Source of the DNA: Porogramme epimiltina
Taxonomy: Eukaryota; Basidiomycota; Agaricomycetes; Polyporales; Polyporaceae
Length of the DNA stretch: 53,776 nt
Direction of reading: 5' to 3'
NCBI GenBank assembly: GCA_900155495.1
Contig: FTLJ01000532.1
Location: 1-53,776 of the forward strand
Part shown: one piece after another, positions 43,800 to 53,776 of the stretch
Layout: each line of letters opens with the position of its first letter
How positions within the stretch are numbered: the first letter of the stretch is position 1
Translations under genes and position numbers: made by a program
Notes under the pieces: generated by a model
Told to the model about the DNA's origin: nothing
The model's input: only the letters and a program-made list of their open reading frames with translations
The model's database searches: none

Positions 43800-46407
43800 A
43801 GAGATAGAGGGTGTCTTGGAGAGGCGACGCCAGCTGGCGCGCCTGTGTGCCTGACATACTATATTAGGTGCTTAGCGCCAGCCACTCTCTGCGTCGCCGT
43901 CCTGCTTCTTTCCCTTCTTTCGAGCCATCGATGCTCTTGTTTTGTCATGTGTTCTTGGTGAGCGAGTACAAGAGCAAGCGAATATCCATGTCGCCGGAAG
44001 AGGGTATGTAGTAGGTGGGACAGACACTGCGGACGGGCGCATGCCTGGTATGCCGTCCGCATGCACCTAGTAGTGCATGTTGTGTGACATGCTGCCTCGA
44101 GCACCGACTCAACCAAACGGCCCTAGCGCGGTCGTTTAGGAATCGATGGTGACGTGGCTGCAACTCCGAGTACTACGGGCGAATGTTGGGGTCGTTCTAG
44201 GCACTTCCCCTGCGCCACCAAAAAGGAGATCAGGCTTTGAGAAAACTACGCTCCGTGAGGGTATCGCCGCTGAGGCCATCCTACATCCACAGCGACTCCC
44301 ATGATCCGCCTCTGGACGTCTGATTGGGTTTTCCCGAAGAAGTCCGATGCGCCTACCACAGCCGTCACAAGCTCGGCAATCAAACATCCACAACGTCTTC
44401 GCGGAACCCTTTTGTGGGGCGTGCTTTCGACACCCTCGCGTTCTGGCAGTGCGGGGCGTGCTCCGGTGTGTTCATTTGTGTGCAGGAAGACAGATGTGCC
44501 TGCCTCTGGATTCTATTTTCCTTGTAAGCAGGGCAGAAATCGTGGCGCACGCTGGAGCTCACCGGAAGGGTCATCGTTGCGTCGCCCCGCCATTTATTTT
44601 GGAGGGAGTAGCCTGAGCGCACCGGCATGGGGGTTCGAGCACTGCGGAGAGGGCATGTCCTGTCAAAGAACGTCCGGGGCGTCCATGCCTCGCTGGCCTC
44701 GGTCGTCGGAGAACAAAGTCCAATGTCTCAGGCCAACATGTTCAGGGGGACACCGTTCGTTCACTGTTTGAGCGGTATATTGAGAGTGACGCAGACATCG
44801 ATGAAACCGCGGGTCGAGGGTTGGATTCGCGGTAGCAGCTGTTGCGCCCCATCCGATGAGAGCACCGATTGCAGGCAGATGAAGGGGCAGAAGAGGGCGG
44901 GAGAAGGGCGGAAGGTGGAAGAACGAGAGGGCCCCAAGGACCAGAGTGACGCCGTTGTGGGGTAAATCTCGTGAGATACCCAGACCGCAACTTGCTTTCC
45001 ATATGGGACGACACTACATGACGGCCCTCAAAACGAGCATAGACCAGTGGATGGGATCAAGTACGAACCTGCCATTATCTGCATCTGAGCGCGTACGCCT
45101 CGATCGAGCTCCTAGACGGGATGACGGCGTGGCATGCTGGTTAGAAGGTTCGAGTGGGGCGTGGTTGTTGAGAAATGTCACCCCGAATACGAGGGTCATG
45201 AGCGCGTCAGTCCGATTACTGGCAATGGCTCGCATGGCGATGAATGACCGGCTGCGGGATGGCGGAGTGGTGCACAATGGTCAGGTCATTTGGGGAGATG
45301 TGGAGGCGTCGGGCCTCTGTCTAGAATTCCTGGCAGTAAAACGTGTTTCGGTGGTCTTGCATTGCCGCACGTGAGCCTATGGAAGGTGAGGGTGAGGGGA
45401 CGGGAAGAACGCACCACGCGAGGTCTCCGTGCCATAGAAGCTGGCGACTCGAGTGTGAGCTATGCTCAGACGACCATGCCAGTCGTTTGCATCATCCGCA
45501 ACGGTCCAGCGACAGGCGCATCCGTTCAGAGAGCCTGAGAGAGAAGGAGTAAAGGCGTAAAGTAGCGTGTGGCGGAAGGGTTGGACGACTCACGAGCAAG
45601 ATCCAGGTTCGGGGTCGATATACAGAGTCCGAGGTCTTCATTGGCGTTTGAGTTGAAGGGGTGTGCTTCCGACCTGCAGGGGATGGATGATAAGGGTGAT
45701 AGGAATGCCTTGTGTGGGGCTCTGGGCCGTAGTAGTAACCAGGTGTGGTGGGGAGGCTGCTGGCTTGGTCAGAGATGCAGTTGGGAAAGCAGTGGGACCA
45801 GAAGGTTGTCGAAGTGCTTGAATAGTGGCTATACTGCTCTGAGGAGTGTGCTTGTTTGAGGTGTTAACTGTATATGCGATGAGGATCGAAGTGGGGAGAA
45901 GATCAGTCGTGTGAATAGCAAAACGCGCCACAGCTGCTACGGCGGGCGCCTAATACGCGTCATTGTGCGCAGTACCGGGGTACGTGGTTCTGTTCAAGCT
46001 CCCCATTCTCAGGCTTTTCAATGCAACACTTTTGGACAATCTCAAGGCAAGACGTACTGTAGTGCAGTGCTGTATATCATAAATTTTCATAATTTAGTGC
46101 AGTACTCCGGGCCCTACCACGCGGGCAATTACCGCAGCCAAGGCTACTAGTAGTATACTTGGAGTAGCTACCATGCAACGGTAGGGCTGGCAGCTTAGAG
46201 GTCGTACTTAGAGCCTGAATGACCTTATGTTAAAGGATAGTCATCTTGGTGAAGGATTTCCAAGAGACTGTGTCTGAGCTGAGACTGCAGACACGCCCGC
46301 TGTTGCAAATAGCTAGTACCCACAGTGCCACACGGTGACACGGTCATAGCCAGGTGTGCATAGTATGAAGCTGGATTCAGGACTAGAAGCATGCTACTAT
46401 ACTATTA
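43800..46407. other. CACTA internal region between companion gene and transposase
   Basis: A 2.6-kb stretch with no gene I can support. It contains the companion gene's promoter (near 43800-43900) and the transposase 3' UTR. Minus-strand frames at 44742-45014, 45014-45277 and 45638-45931 have no recognised motif. Around 46060-46110 a short AT-rich spacer is flanked by GTGCAGT words. A further decayed insertion is possible but not shown. Confidence 0.35.
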
Positions 46408-49400
46408 TTATTCATTTCCGTCTGGATCACTCAGTACCGTATCTGTATGTACCATATCTCCTCCAAGTTTCTCCATCATAAAGACGGGCGTGCTAGTATA
46501 TCCAGGAATGTGTGGTAGAGCGGCGTGGGGAATCATAGCAATGCAATCAGAAATATCCTTTACCGCAGCAACCTCGAGACCTTCGTCCCCAAGCAGATGG
46601 CAAGCCCAAAGGGTCCCTAAGGACCAGTCTAGTAGCTCACTGTGCGGTTCACTGTATCGAGAAATGAGTGCAACAGAATGTGTTTCCGAGGAGACTGTGA
46701 GAGTAAAGTAATATAAAACTTCGCCGACAGCAATGCTTCTACTGCCATTGGCGTCCAATCGCTGATACTACGATGAGTGTAAGCCAAATAATTCATATAA
46801 AATCTGATAATAGTGCCCACCTTGACGTTACGAGCATTGCGCGAACGTCCAGTTGCAAGTTCCCGCCAGGCACTTCGGCAGATGTTCCCATTGGGGAGTT
46901 TAACACGGCCCCATCGCTGTACCTTTGAGTAGCTGTGCCATTCCGCAATAGCATGTGCATCCTGCATTGTATCCAGGTATGCAGATACTGCAGCAGCTTC
47001 ACATGGCCGAACCGGTTTGGCGCGTTCTTCACGGGGATGGAGGAGAATGAATTTGTCACCAAGATCTCGGTAGGGCGTGTTTGCTGGGAGCATTGGAGGT
47101 GGGGGATCGATATCGGAGAAAATGGCTTTTAACCCATTGAGTTGAGCACGGCGCAAAGCTCGTTGAGCAAAGTTTGCGAATGGGTTGGACAGCTGGCGGA
47201 TCTCGCCACCGACATCACCGATGTAACGCTCAATGGGAAACTGAGAGGTACAGGGGAGAGAGCCAATGCGGAAAGCTTCTGTGGGCGTGTGAAGGATGGT
47301 ATGCATGCATTGCGGGAGGAAATGCATCCGTGAAACCTTTCGCTGGACATAAAGGTTCTCGAACTCGAAAACAAAGTCTGAAAAATAGCCGTGGGCTTTG
47401 TGGCGCTCTTCTTCACTGGTACACTTTGAATAGATGATGCGTACACCGGCGACGAGCCAGCAGAAATTCTTCCAGTGTTCGAATGGGAGGATTGCAAAGA
47501 ACATGCCAGGACCATAGCCATAGAACCAGTTGAGATATTCCCAACACTTGTATCCACTAGAGATCTTCTCAGCGGGATTGCGCGGCGCACGGTCAAAGAA
47601 CCCAGGGAGGTATTTTGCAGCATTTGCAACGTCCGCACCATGCTTCTCCCAGGTCTCGCCAGTGAGGCAAACCCAGTTCCAAAGATCCTTGCTATCGTTA
47701 CTGTCACATTGGAGGCTCCCCCTCCACAGCTTGACGAGGAGGTCAGTGATATTGAGACCAAAGACGTGCATGATATCGCCGGGAAAGAGTGCAGGGATGG
47801 GGAGACGGTGTTGGGGTGAGAGTCCAAGAAATATACTCGGTTTTGAGATGCCGGTTTCAAGACGGCGTCCTTCGTATGACCGCTGATTAGGTGACTGGCG
47901 GAGGTAGTGTACGGCCTTCTCATAATCTTCAGGAGATCCAACAGGCAAGTCGGATGGCTCATAGTCATCATCGTTGCACCCAGCCTCATCATAATTATCA
48001 GGCTTGAGACAGACCGAGTAGTAGTGAGATCCCCGAGGTTTTCGTCGGCCACTGCGTCGACATCCGTGCCGGCACCCAAACTTGCCATGGTGGCCTACAT
48101 AGCCTGTAAGGTCTGGTGCGCCAATTGCGTCGGCTTCAGCTAGAAGAACAAATGGTCGGGATGTTTCTACTGTATCTTGAGATGCATCCCAGACACAGAG
48201 ACCTTCGTTCTGAAGGGCTGCAACATGCTAAAACAAATTGTTAATGATATGTGGGATAAATAGCAGTACTAGGTCAACGACGTACATGAAGACCGGGAAA
48301 CAGAAATGATTCCATGTTCTTCGGCTTATTAGGACCAGGGATGACGGCACCGGGAAGAATGTATTTCTTCTTGTATCGTTTGTCTGGGGCTACATCAACA
48401 AGAATCCAGATATATATCTGGCAGTTAGATGCCTTGTGTTCGAATAGCTGAGCCCCGTCGATAGAGAAGATGAGCACAGGATCATACGGGGCGATTCGAC
48501 CGTCCCGAATAGCAGTATGGAAGTCAAAGCCATGGTAGATATCTGAGATTTGGTCAATCTTGCCAGACACGTTGAGCTCGTCAAGAATTTTCCCCATAGA
48601 CATATCTCGATAATGCATGTCTACAGCAGACTCAGGAGAGCGGTAGCGAGCTTGGATTTGGGGCCCAACCGGAAATGTACTGAACTGCTGCTGTGGCTTT
48701 TCATGACGTGTGCCCTGTGATTGCATGCGAGGTTCTCCACAATATAGACAACAAGTCTTCTCGACGTAAGGCCCCGTGTAAGCCATGCAGCTGTTTGGAC
48801 ACATGTCGTATACGAGAGCAGTGATTCCTGTTAACTCAGCGATCTTTTTCTTCACCTAAAGACCCAGCATCAGGAAATTGTTAGACACAGATGAAACAAT
48901 TCGTCGCACTTGATATAGTGTTAGGATATTATCCTCTGGGTGTCGCTCTAGAATTGCCTTGCGAGTTTCATTATAGATCTTCTCTGCACCATCAGACGTC
49001 CCAGCAAGATATAATTTGATTGATAAACGTTCGTCTGGTGACATTGTAGGCAGTGAGGTGAGGGGGTGATGTAGTCGATGAACTGTGTATGTGTCAAGCG
49101 AGCTGTCTGCAATGCGAGGATTGTTCTCTAAAGCATGAATAAAATCCATTGCAATCTGTATGGATTCAATGTGGGATGTCTCTGGATCTGTCTGGGGCTG
49201 TTGTGGAAGAGGCGGAGGCGGAGGCAGGGGTGGAGGCGGAGGCGGAGGCGGAGGCGGAGGCGGAGGCGGAGGCAGAGGAGGTAGAGGCGGAGGTGGAGGC
49301 GGAGGAGGCAGAGGCGAAGGAGGTAGAGGCGGAGATAAGGGTGTAAGCACTGAGGTAGATGGAGACGGCGGCGGCGACAGATGTATTGGCATGGAGGGCA

Positions 49401-49803
49401 CGGAAAGTTGTGCTTCACTTTCTGCACGGGAAAGAGATAATGCTCGGGAGGGAGACGGAGGGGGAACACGGTCCCTCTGATGCTGATACGTGCTGGGGCC
49501 ATGGCGCATTATTTGTCTGTCATTTTCAGTGCTCTGTGCGCGTTTCCTCTTCGGTCTGGGTATGGGCCGGGAGGGATCGCGCGGCTGAACAAGGCCCTGT
49601 GCGACATCTGCTTCGTAATTGTGAGCATGTCGGTACCACGTCGAAAGGGGCACCAAATCACGCCCTCTTGATATGCAGGTTCTACATCCACAGTGGAACA
49701 TCTCCTTTGGAGGATCTACCGGAGTGTAACCACTGCCTCCTATTATTCTATTAGTTTATGGAATCATAGTAGAAGCTCAGTCAGACATACCAATAGTATC
49801 CAT
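46408..49803 (-). CDS. Tnp2-family (CACTA/EnSpm) transposase
   Basis: Five exons (49803-49791, 49739-48910, 48855-48286, 48227-46821, 46767-46408) sum to 3180 nt (1059 aa) with no stop, so the gene appears intact. The N-terminus has a Cys/His motif (FHCGCRTCISRGRDLVP with a following RH). Residues about 105-185 are very proline-rich. The Tnp2 core follows: LVYDMCPNSCMAYTGP and CCLYCGEPR (zinc-knuckle-like Cys pairs), FHTAIRDGRI, IFSIDGAQLFEHKAS (a candidate catalytic Asp in IDGAQL), WILVD and ALFPGDIMHVF with LLVKLWRG. A His/Arg-rich GHHGKFGCRHGC motif begins exon 4. The protein would cut and paste the element by binding its CACTG ends. The first exon codes only four residues, an unusually short start exon. 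Confidence 0.85.
49195..49345. repeat. Hexanucleotide (GGCGGA) microsatellite in the transposase gene
   Basis: The plus strand shows about 20 imperfect GGCGGA/GGCAGA units. On the coding (minus) strand it encodes a Pro/Leu tract in the N-terminal part of the Tnp2 transposase. The array is a multiple of three throughout, so length changes keep the frame. Confidence 0.85.
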
Positions 49804-50175
49804 TGTAAGGAAGGTTCAGCAGAACCTGTGATGCCTTTGATTGTGCAGGAACAGGGGGGATTCCGAGGGGTATTTGGTGGGCAACAGGACTTGTACTAGT
49901 TCTTACAGTCACCGGTCTGTGGTACCTGCTGGCATCGAACACACAGAACAAAGCATGCACAAGTAAACAATCTATTGACATACTAGATTACACTAAGTAA
50001 CAGGGTGTGGCGATGGCAACAGAGCAGATGTACCGTGGTCGACAGCAACACAAGAGAGCAGACACAGGCACGGACGCCCTCACCTCACCAGACCACTCAC
50101 CGAGGTAAGCGCCTGACTAATATTCCTGTGCCTCTTTAGTCGCTCTCAGCCTCTCTCAGCACATGAGACTGCTCA

Positions 50176-50235
50176 GCCAGTCGATCCGAGCACAGCCGAG
50201 CAGGGGGAGTTTTCACTGGGGCTCAGCGCTCAGTG
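50176..50235 (-). repeat. Right terminal inverted repeat of the CACTA element
   Basis: Inverted partner of the left end (28196-28265). It ends GCTCAGTG at 50235 and includes GGGGAGTTTTCACTGGGGCT. The next bases are CCC. Confidence 0.75.
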
Positions 50236-50426
50236 CCCACCCTTGATGAAATTTCAACACTCTACCCAGCGCAACTTCCCGCATGTTATACACGGGTGGC
50301 GGACTTGGGCACGTCAGAGGGGGGCAGGGAGGCAGATAGTATGTGTTTCAAAGTTTTTTATTCGGATGACTGCAATGTAATATAACCTGCAATACAACAA
50401 TAACGGCACAGCCGAGCGTCGTACTA

Positions 50427-52014
50427 CTACAATGGGGACTCCCCGCCGATACGGAGCGCACGCAGCGCCATGAGGACGTCAGGCTCCAAGTCTCCCATCC
50501 AGTCCTTCGCGCCCTTCGTCTCTGCGTCGTCCACGGAGACAATCGGGACCTTGACAGATACGCGGTCGCACGACCCAGACGACGAGCTCCCCGAGTCCGA
50601 GGAGCAGTCCGAGCCGATGCTGAAGCACGCCTCGATCGCCGCGACGCCGACGGACGTGCCCAGCGACGACGAAGATGACGCAGATGACGATGACGCGCTC
50701 CCGTCGCTGCTGTCGCTGTCGGCCCACGCGGCCTTGGGCGGGTGCGGCGTCGCGAGCGCGGCGGACGCGGGGCCCATGGTGGAGTGCTGGCGCACGCGCG
50801 GCGTGGCGTCGATGAAGTCAAGGTGCGCCTGGATAACGGCGTCCAGCTCACCCTCCTCCTCCTCCTCCTTCTCGGTCTGCGGGCGCGCCTCCCTGGGCGG
50901 GCGTGGCGTGCCCCGGCGGCCGGCGACGCGGCGGCGCGGGACGCACGCGACGAGCTCGTCGTCGTCGTCGTCCTCGCTGTCGGACTCGTGCTCGTCCTCC
51001 GCGTCGTACGCGGCCTCCTCGACGGCGTTCACCATGGCGGCCTCGGACGCGGTGAAGTCCTCGTCCTCGTCATCGGCGGGGATGCAGAAGCGGTCGAGCG
51101 CGTGCACGGCGCGGCGGACGTCGAGGAGGTCCGGGCGGCGGCGCGGGTCGAGCGCGAGCATGCGGCGCACGAGGCGCGCGGCGGCGGGCGCGAGCGGGAC
51201 GCAGCGGAGGAGGTGGGTGGGGTCGCGCGCGTACGCGGCGAAGCCGGCGTCGCTCATCGCCGCGCGGTTCCACGGGTTGCGCCCCGAGAGCATGTTGACG
51301 AGGATGATGCCGAGCGCCCAGACGTCCGCCGCGCGCGGGCAGTACGGCCTGCGCCCGAAGAGCTCGCCGACGCATTCTGTGATTGGGAGGGGCTGGTGAG
51401 TGGGAGGGACGGGAGGCGCTCAGGGGGGGTGACGTACCGGGACTCATGTAGATGCCGGTGCCGCAGTTGAACTCTCGGACGAGCTTCTTGGTGGTGGCGA
51501 TGCCGAAGTCGGCGAGGTAAAGCTCGGAGCCGTCTTGGCTCGAGAGGATGTTCTCGGGCTTAAGGTCGCGGTGGGCGATGCCCTTGCTGTGGCACGCGGC
51601 GACGGCGTCGATGAGGGAGATGAACGCCGCGCGAGCGAGATCCTCGTTGTCCTCGTATCTCCTCTTGACGCAGATTTGCTCGAAGAGATCGCGGCCCTCG
51701 CAGAAGTCGAGGACCATGTAGAAGTAGGCCCTGTCGTCGAACGCGTCGTGCAGGCGGACGATGCCGCGGTAGTCGGAGACGGCGTCGTGGAGGATGATCT
51801 CGCGGCGGACGCCCTCAATCTCGTGCTTCCTCCGGCCTTCTTTGCGAATGATCTTGATGGCGCGGTAGGTGGGGCACGGTGATTTGGCGGTCCGGGTGTC
51901 GAGGGCTTTGTAGACGACGCCGTAGGTGCCAGCACCGAGGAACTGCTGGATCTCGTAGCGCTTGTTGAGGACGTAGCCGATGAGGTTAGGCATGGAGTCG
52001 GCAGCGGTGGACAT
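50427..52014 (-). CDS. Ran1/Ksp1/Vhs1-like serine/threonine protein kinase
   Basis: Two exons (52014-51438 and 51376-50427) sum to 1527 nt (508 aa). The kinase domain opens with LGAGTYGVVYKA (glycine loop, residues 26-37) and has the ATP-binding Lys at about 54, HRDLKPEN at 148-155, DFG at 169-171 and MSPE (APE position) at 190-193, split by the single intron after the second base of neither codon neighbour but inside the Glu codon. All catalytic residues are present. The N-terminal IGY.L...Y start and kinase type resemble fission yeast Ran1/Pat1 and yeast Ksp1/Vhs1, which act in nutrient signalling and meiotic entry. The C-terminal tail (about residues 315-508) is disordered with Asp/Glu and Ser runs. 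A TATATAAG-type box lies at 52193-52201, about 180 bp upstream. Confidence 0.88.
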
Positions 52015-52792
52015 GTTGGGTGATAGAATGAAGGTAATAATGATAGAGGTAAGTTAGAAGGTGCGCAAGGTATATGCGTCTGGTAATGAGGTAGACGAAG
52101 GGGTAAAGATCGGTGTAGTAAAGTAAGCGTCCACCAGGAACGAAGGAGTGAAGTGAGGACTTTGCGCCAGGTTTGCAGCTCCTTATATAAGTTTCTGAGT
52201 GCATTCTTGGATTCCAGGAGGAGGGGGAAGCAGTGTGTCCAAGGAGTGGAAGAGGAGAGCTAACGCGAGGCTGTACTGCACGTTGGTTCCCCTCTTGCAC
52301 TACTTTAGCGGGGGATAGAGACTAAGGGGTTACCAAAAATGCTAGTCTTCGACAAAACGAGACACTCGACCATGTTTAGGGGCACGAGGGAGAGGTCATA
52401 GGGATGACGTTGGCTTCTGAGTATGGAAATGGTGATTAGGGGATACCTAAACACCATTGCACACTCCTTTTAAAGTCGGTGTTTGTTCGCGGCCGTGGTT
52501 GAGTGCAAAGATATGGTGATAGGTGTCATGTAGAAGGAGCAGAGGGGTTCGGCCGAGATCTGCGCGCGGCGATCAGATGGGGGTCGGAACAGACGGGGCA
52601 CTGCGGATAGGCGCCCATGTCCCTTGGAGAGAGTCCGCCAGCTCTGAGCCAGTCGTCAGCCACCCGCCAGCCACCGCTCAGCCACCCCCAGCCACACCTC
52701 CCTACCCCCGCCCGACGTCCCCCGCACGCTGCACGACGCCCTGCAGAGGTCAATCATATATACGCGAGTCCGAGGCCTGAGGCCCGTACAGC
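52015..52792. promoter_or_regulatory. Divergent promoter region, kinase and C2H2 gene
   Basis: The 778-bp gap separates two divergent genes. On the minus strand CTTATATAA (52193-52201) is a good TATA box for the kinase. On the plus strand ATATATAC (about 52757-52764) lies some 30 bp before the start codon at 52793. CCACCCCCAGCC-type C-rich sequence lies between. No other gene was recognised. Confidence 0.55.
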
Positions 52793-53776
52793 ATGGTCAG
52801 AGCGCAGGCAAAGCAAACGGTGAGCAGCGCGCGCCAGTCCGATCAGCCCAATTATCGCTTCAGCCACTTCGGCCACTCCGCCTGCCTTCTTCGCGGTGGC
52901 TGCCCCCTCCCGTCCCCCTCCCCCCTGTCCCTCCGTTCTGCGCTCACAGCCTCCATGCCCGCACGCAGCCCGACGAGAGGAAGGACGGAAAGAAGAAGGC
53001 GTCCTCCGCCTCCGCCGGCGGCTCGAAGAAGAAGCCCGACACTGGCTCATGGCCATGTAAGATGGACGGCTGCAAGAAGGTCTTCGCGCGCGAGGCAGAC
53101 CTAAAGAGGCACCAGAGAACGACCAAGACGCATTCGATCCCAGGCTTGTATGTTGCACGCCTCCCTCTTTGCCGTCGCCGCGTTCAGAACCGTACCCGCC
53201 GTCCGCAGCCAGTGTCCCCAGTGTGACGCCACTTTCACCCGGGTGAGTGCGCTCGCCCGTGCTCGTGTCCAAGGGCGCTGATCTGAAGCGCGGCGCCGGC
53301 CTGCAGACCGATGCTCTCCGGAGGCATCAAAAGTCGCGCCATAACGGCGTCGTAATAGAGCCCTCAGAGGATAAGAGCAAGCACTCGGGCGACGATGGCT
53401 CCTCCGGGTCCAGGTCCCCGAGTCCCGGCGGCTCCCCGTCGAGAAGTCAAGGTGAGGGCAGCACGAACAGTTCTCCGGCGCACTCCACCAGCCATGCAGA
53501 ATCTTCTGGACGCGGCGGTAACTACTATCGCCCCCATACAATGCAGGGTAAGTCCGCCGCCCCCTCTGCCCCCTACTCTCCATGCTGTGCTCCGGTCCTA
53601 AACCCCCGGCCCCTATTCCTATTCAGATGGCTACTACCCAGCGTACCCAACCCCACCCCGCCCGGGCATGCTCATGGACCCGCACTACCCTCAGCCGATC
53701 GGCATCCCCACCTCTGCCACGCGCGGCAACTGGGGCCCGCCGCCCGCCGCGCCCCCGCCCTGGCCCGGCGCAGAGG
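52793..53776 (+). CDS. Two-finger C2H2 transcription factor (partial, runs off the window)
   Basis: Exons 52793-52819, 52969-53147, 53209-53242, 53307-53547 and 53627 to the window end (53776) share one frame. After a basic linker rich in Lys and Ser, finger 1 reads CKMDGCKKVFAREADLKRH with a second His shortly after (residues about 40-65). Finger 2 reads CPQCDATFTRTDALRRHQKS with the closing H, and is encoded across exons 3 and 4. An Arg/Ser/Pro-rich stretch follows (GSSGSRSPSPGGSPSRSQ) and then a Tyr/Pro-rich segment (GYYPAYPTPPRPG), likely an activation or interaction region. Such proteins are sequence-specific nuclear regulators; the target is unknown. The C-terminus is outside the window. 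Confidence 0.82.

Larger units (their letters stand above)
28196..50235 (-). mobile_element. CACTA (Tnp2-type) DNA transposon, interrupted by a Plavaka element
   Basis: The left end reads CACTG at 28196-28200 and the right end CAGTG at 50231-50235. The bases 28211-28265 match the reverse complement of 50176-50230 at about 47 of 55 positions, including the perfect block AGTGAAAACTCCCC. The flanks are CCT (left) and CCC (right), a possible 3-bp target duplication with one change. The element carries a Tnp2-family transposase (46408-49803) and a companion gene (41182-43799), both on the minus strand and both with intact exon models. A second element (28564-41076) is inserted in its left subterminal part, so the CACTA itself would be about 9.5 kb. 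It lies between the pseudokinase gene and the Ran1-like kinase gene. Confidence 0.72.

Noticed and set aside
44301..45931. Various 80-160 codon frames inside the CACTA element
   Set aside because: None has a recognisable domain or consistent splicing, and frames overlap on both strands.
49160..49480. Glycine-rich 106-codon plus-strand frame
   Set aside because: It is the antisense reading of the GGCGGA microsatellite inside the Tnp2 transposase gene.
50470..51399. 309-codon plus-strand Ser/Ala-rich frame
   Set aside because: Antisense shadow of the acidic and serine-rich tail of the Ran1-like kinase.

Overview
The window is nuclear DNA of a filamentous basidiomycete, most likely an Agaricomycete and perhaps a polypore. 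The reasons are the many introns of about 45-75 nt with GT-AG ends, GC-rich coding sequence with GC-skewed third positions, and typical agaricomycete families: a Plavaka (KDZ-group) transposase, a Tnp2-type CACTA transposase, a DUF6532-like protein, oxalate decarboxylase remains and F-box proteins. No prokaryotic, viral, CRISPR, rRNA or convincing tRNA features were seen. There is one assembly gap (54 N at 38786-38839).

Region 1 (1-14110) is a conserved housekeeping block: an F-box-like gene (-), a small very acidic nuclear-type protein (+), the large dynactin subunit p150-Glued (-) and the TORC1 subunit Raptor/Kog1 (+). The last two are divergent and share a promoter gap of about 500 bp. For Raptor a complete 10-exon model of 1548 codons was derived from the sequence.

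Region 2 (about 16.4-28.1 kb) is a young gene-family cluster. Three intact seven-transmembrane genes (+) share exactly the same five-exon architecture. One disabled full-length copy and two 3'-end fragments lie among them. Two paralogous kinase-fold genes (-), which lack the catalytic loop aspartate but keep identical intron positions, are interleaved with them. Shared intergenic stretches show that the cluster grew by local duplication and deletion.

Region 3 (28196-50235) is a three-level nest of DNA transposons placed between two host genes. The outer element has CACTG/CAGTG ends and inverted repeats of about 55 bp. It carries an intact Tnp2-type transposase (1059 aa model) and an intact 752-aa companion gene of unknown function. 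Inside its left subterminal part sits a Plavaka-type element (28564-41076) with CATCAGGAAAAAA ends and shared subterminal motifs. That element carries a Plavaka transposase, a divergent DUF6532-like gene, and decayed host-like fragments (a PCL-type cyclin and a Zn-cluster transcription factor). Within the last exon of the Plavaka transposase sits a third element (38318-40513). It has a 30-bp TIR whose first bases match the Plavaka TIR, it lacks a transposase, and it carries an intron-containing oxalate-decarboxylase-like fragment. Removing this third element restores the reading frame of the Plavaka C-terminus.

Region 4 (50.4 kb to the end) returns to host genes: a Ran1/Ksp1-like serine/threonine kinase (-) and the start of a two-finger C2H2 transcription factor (+) that runs off the window.
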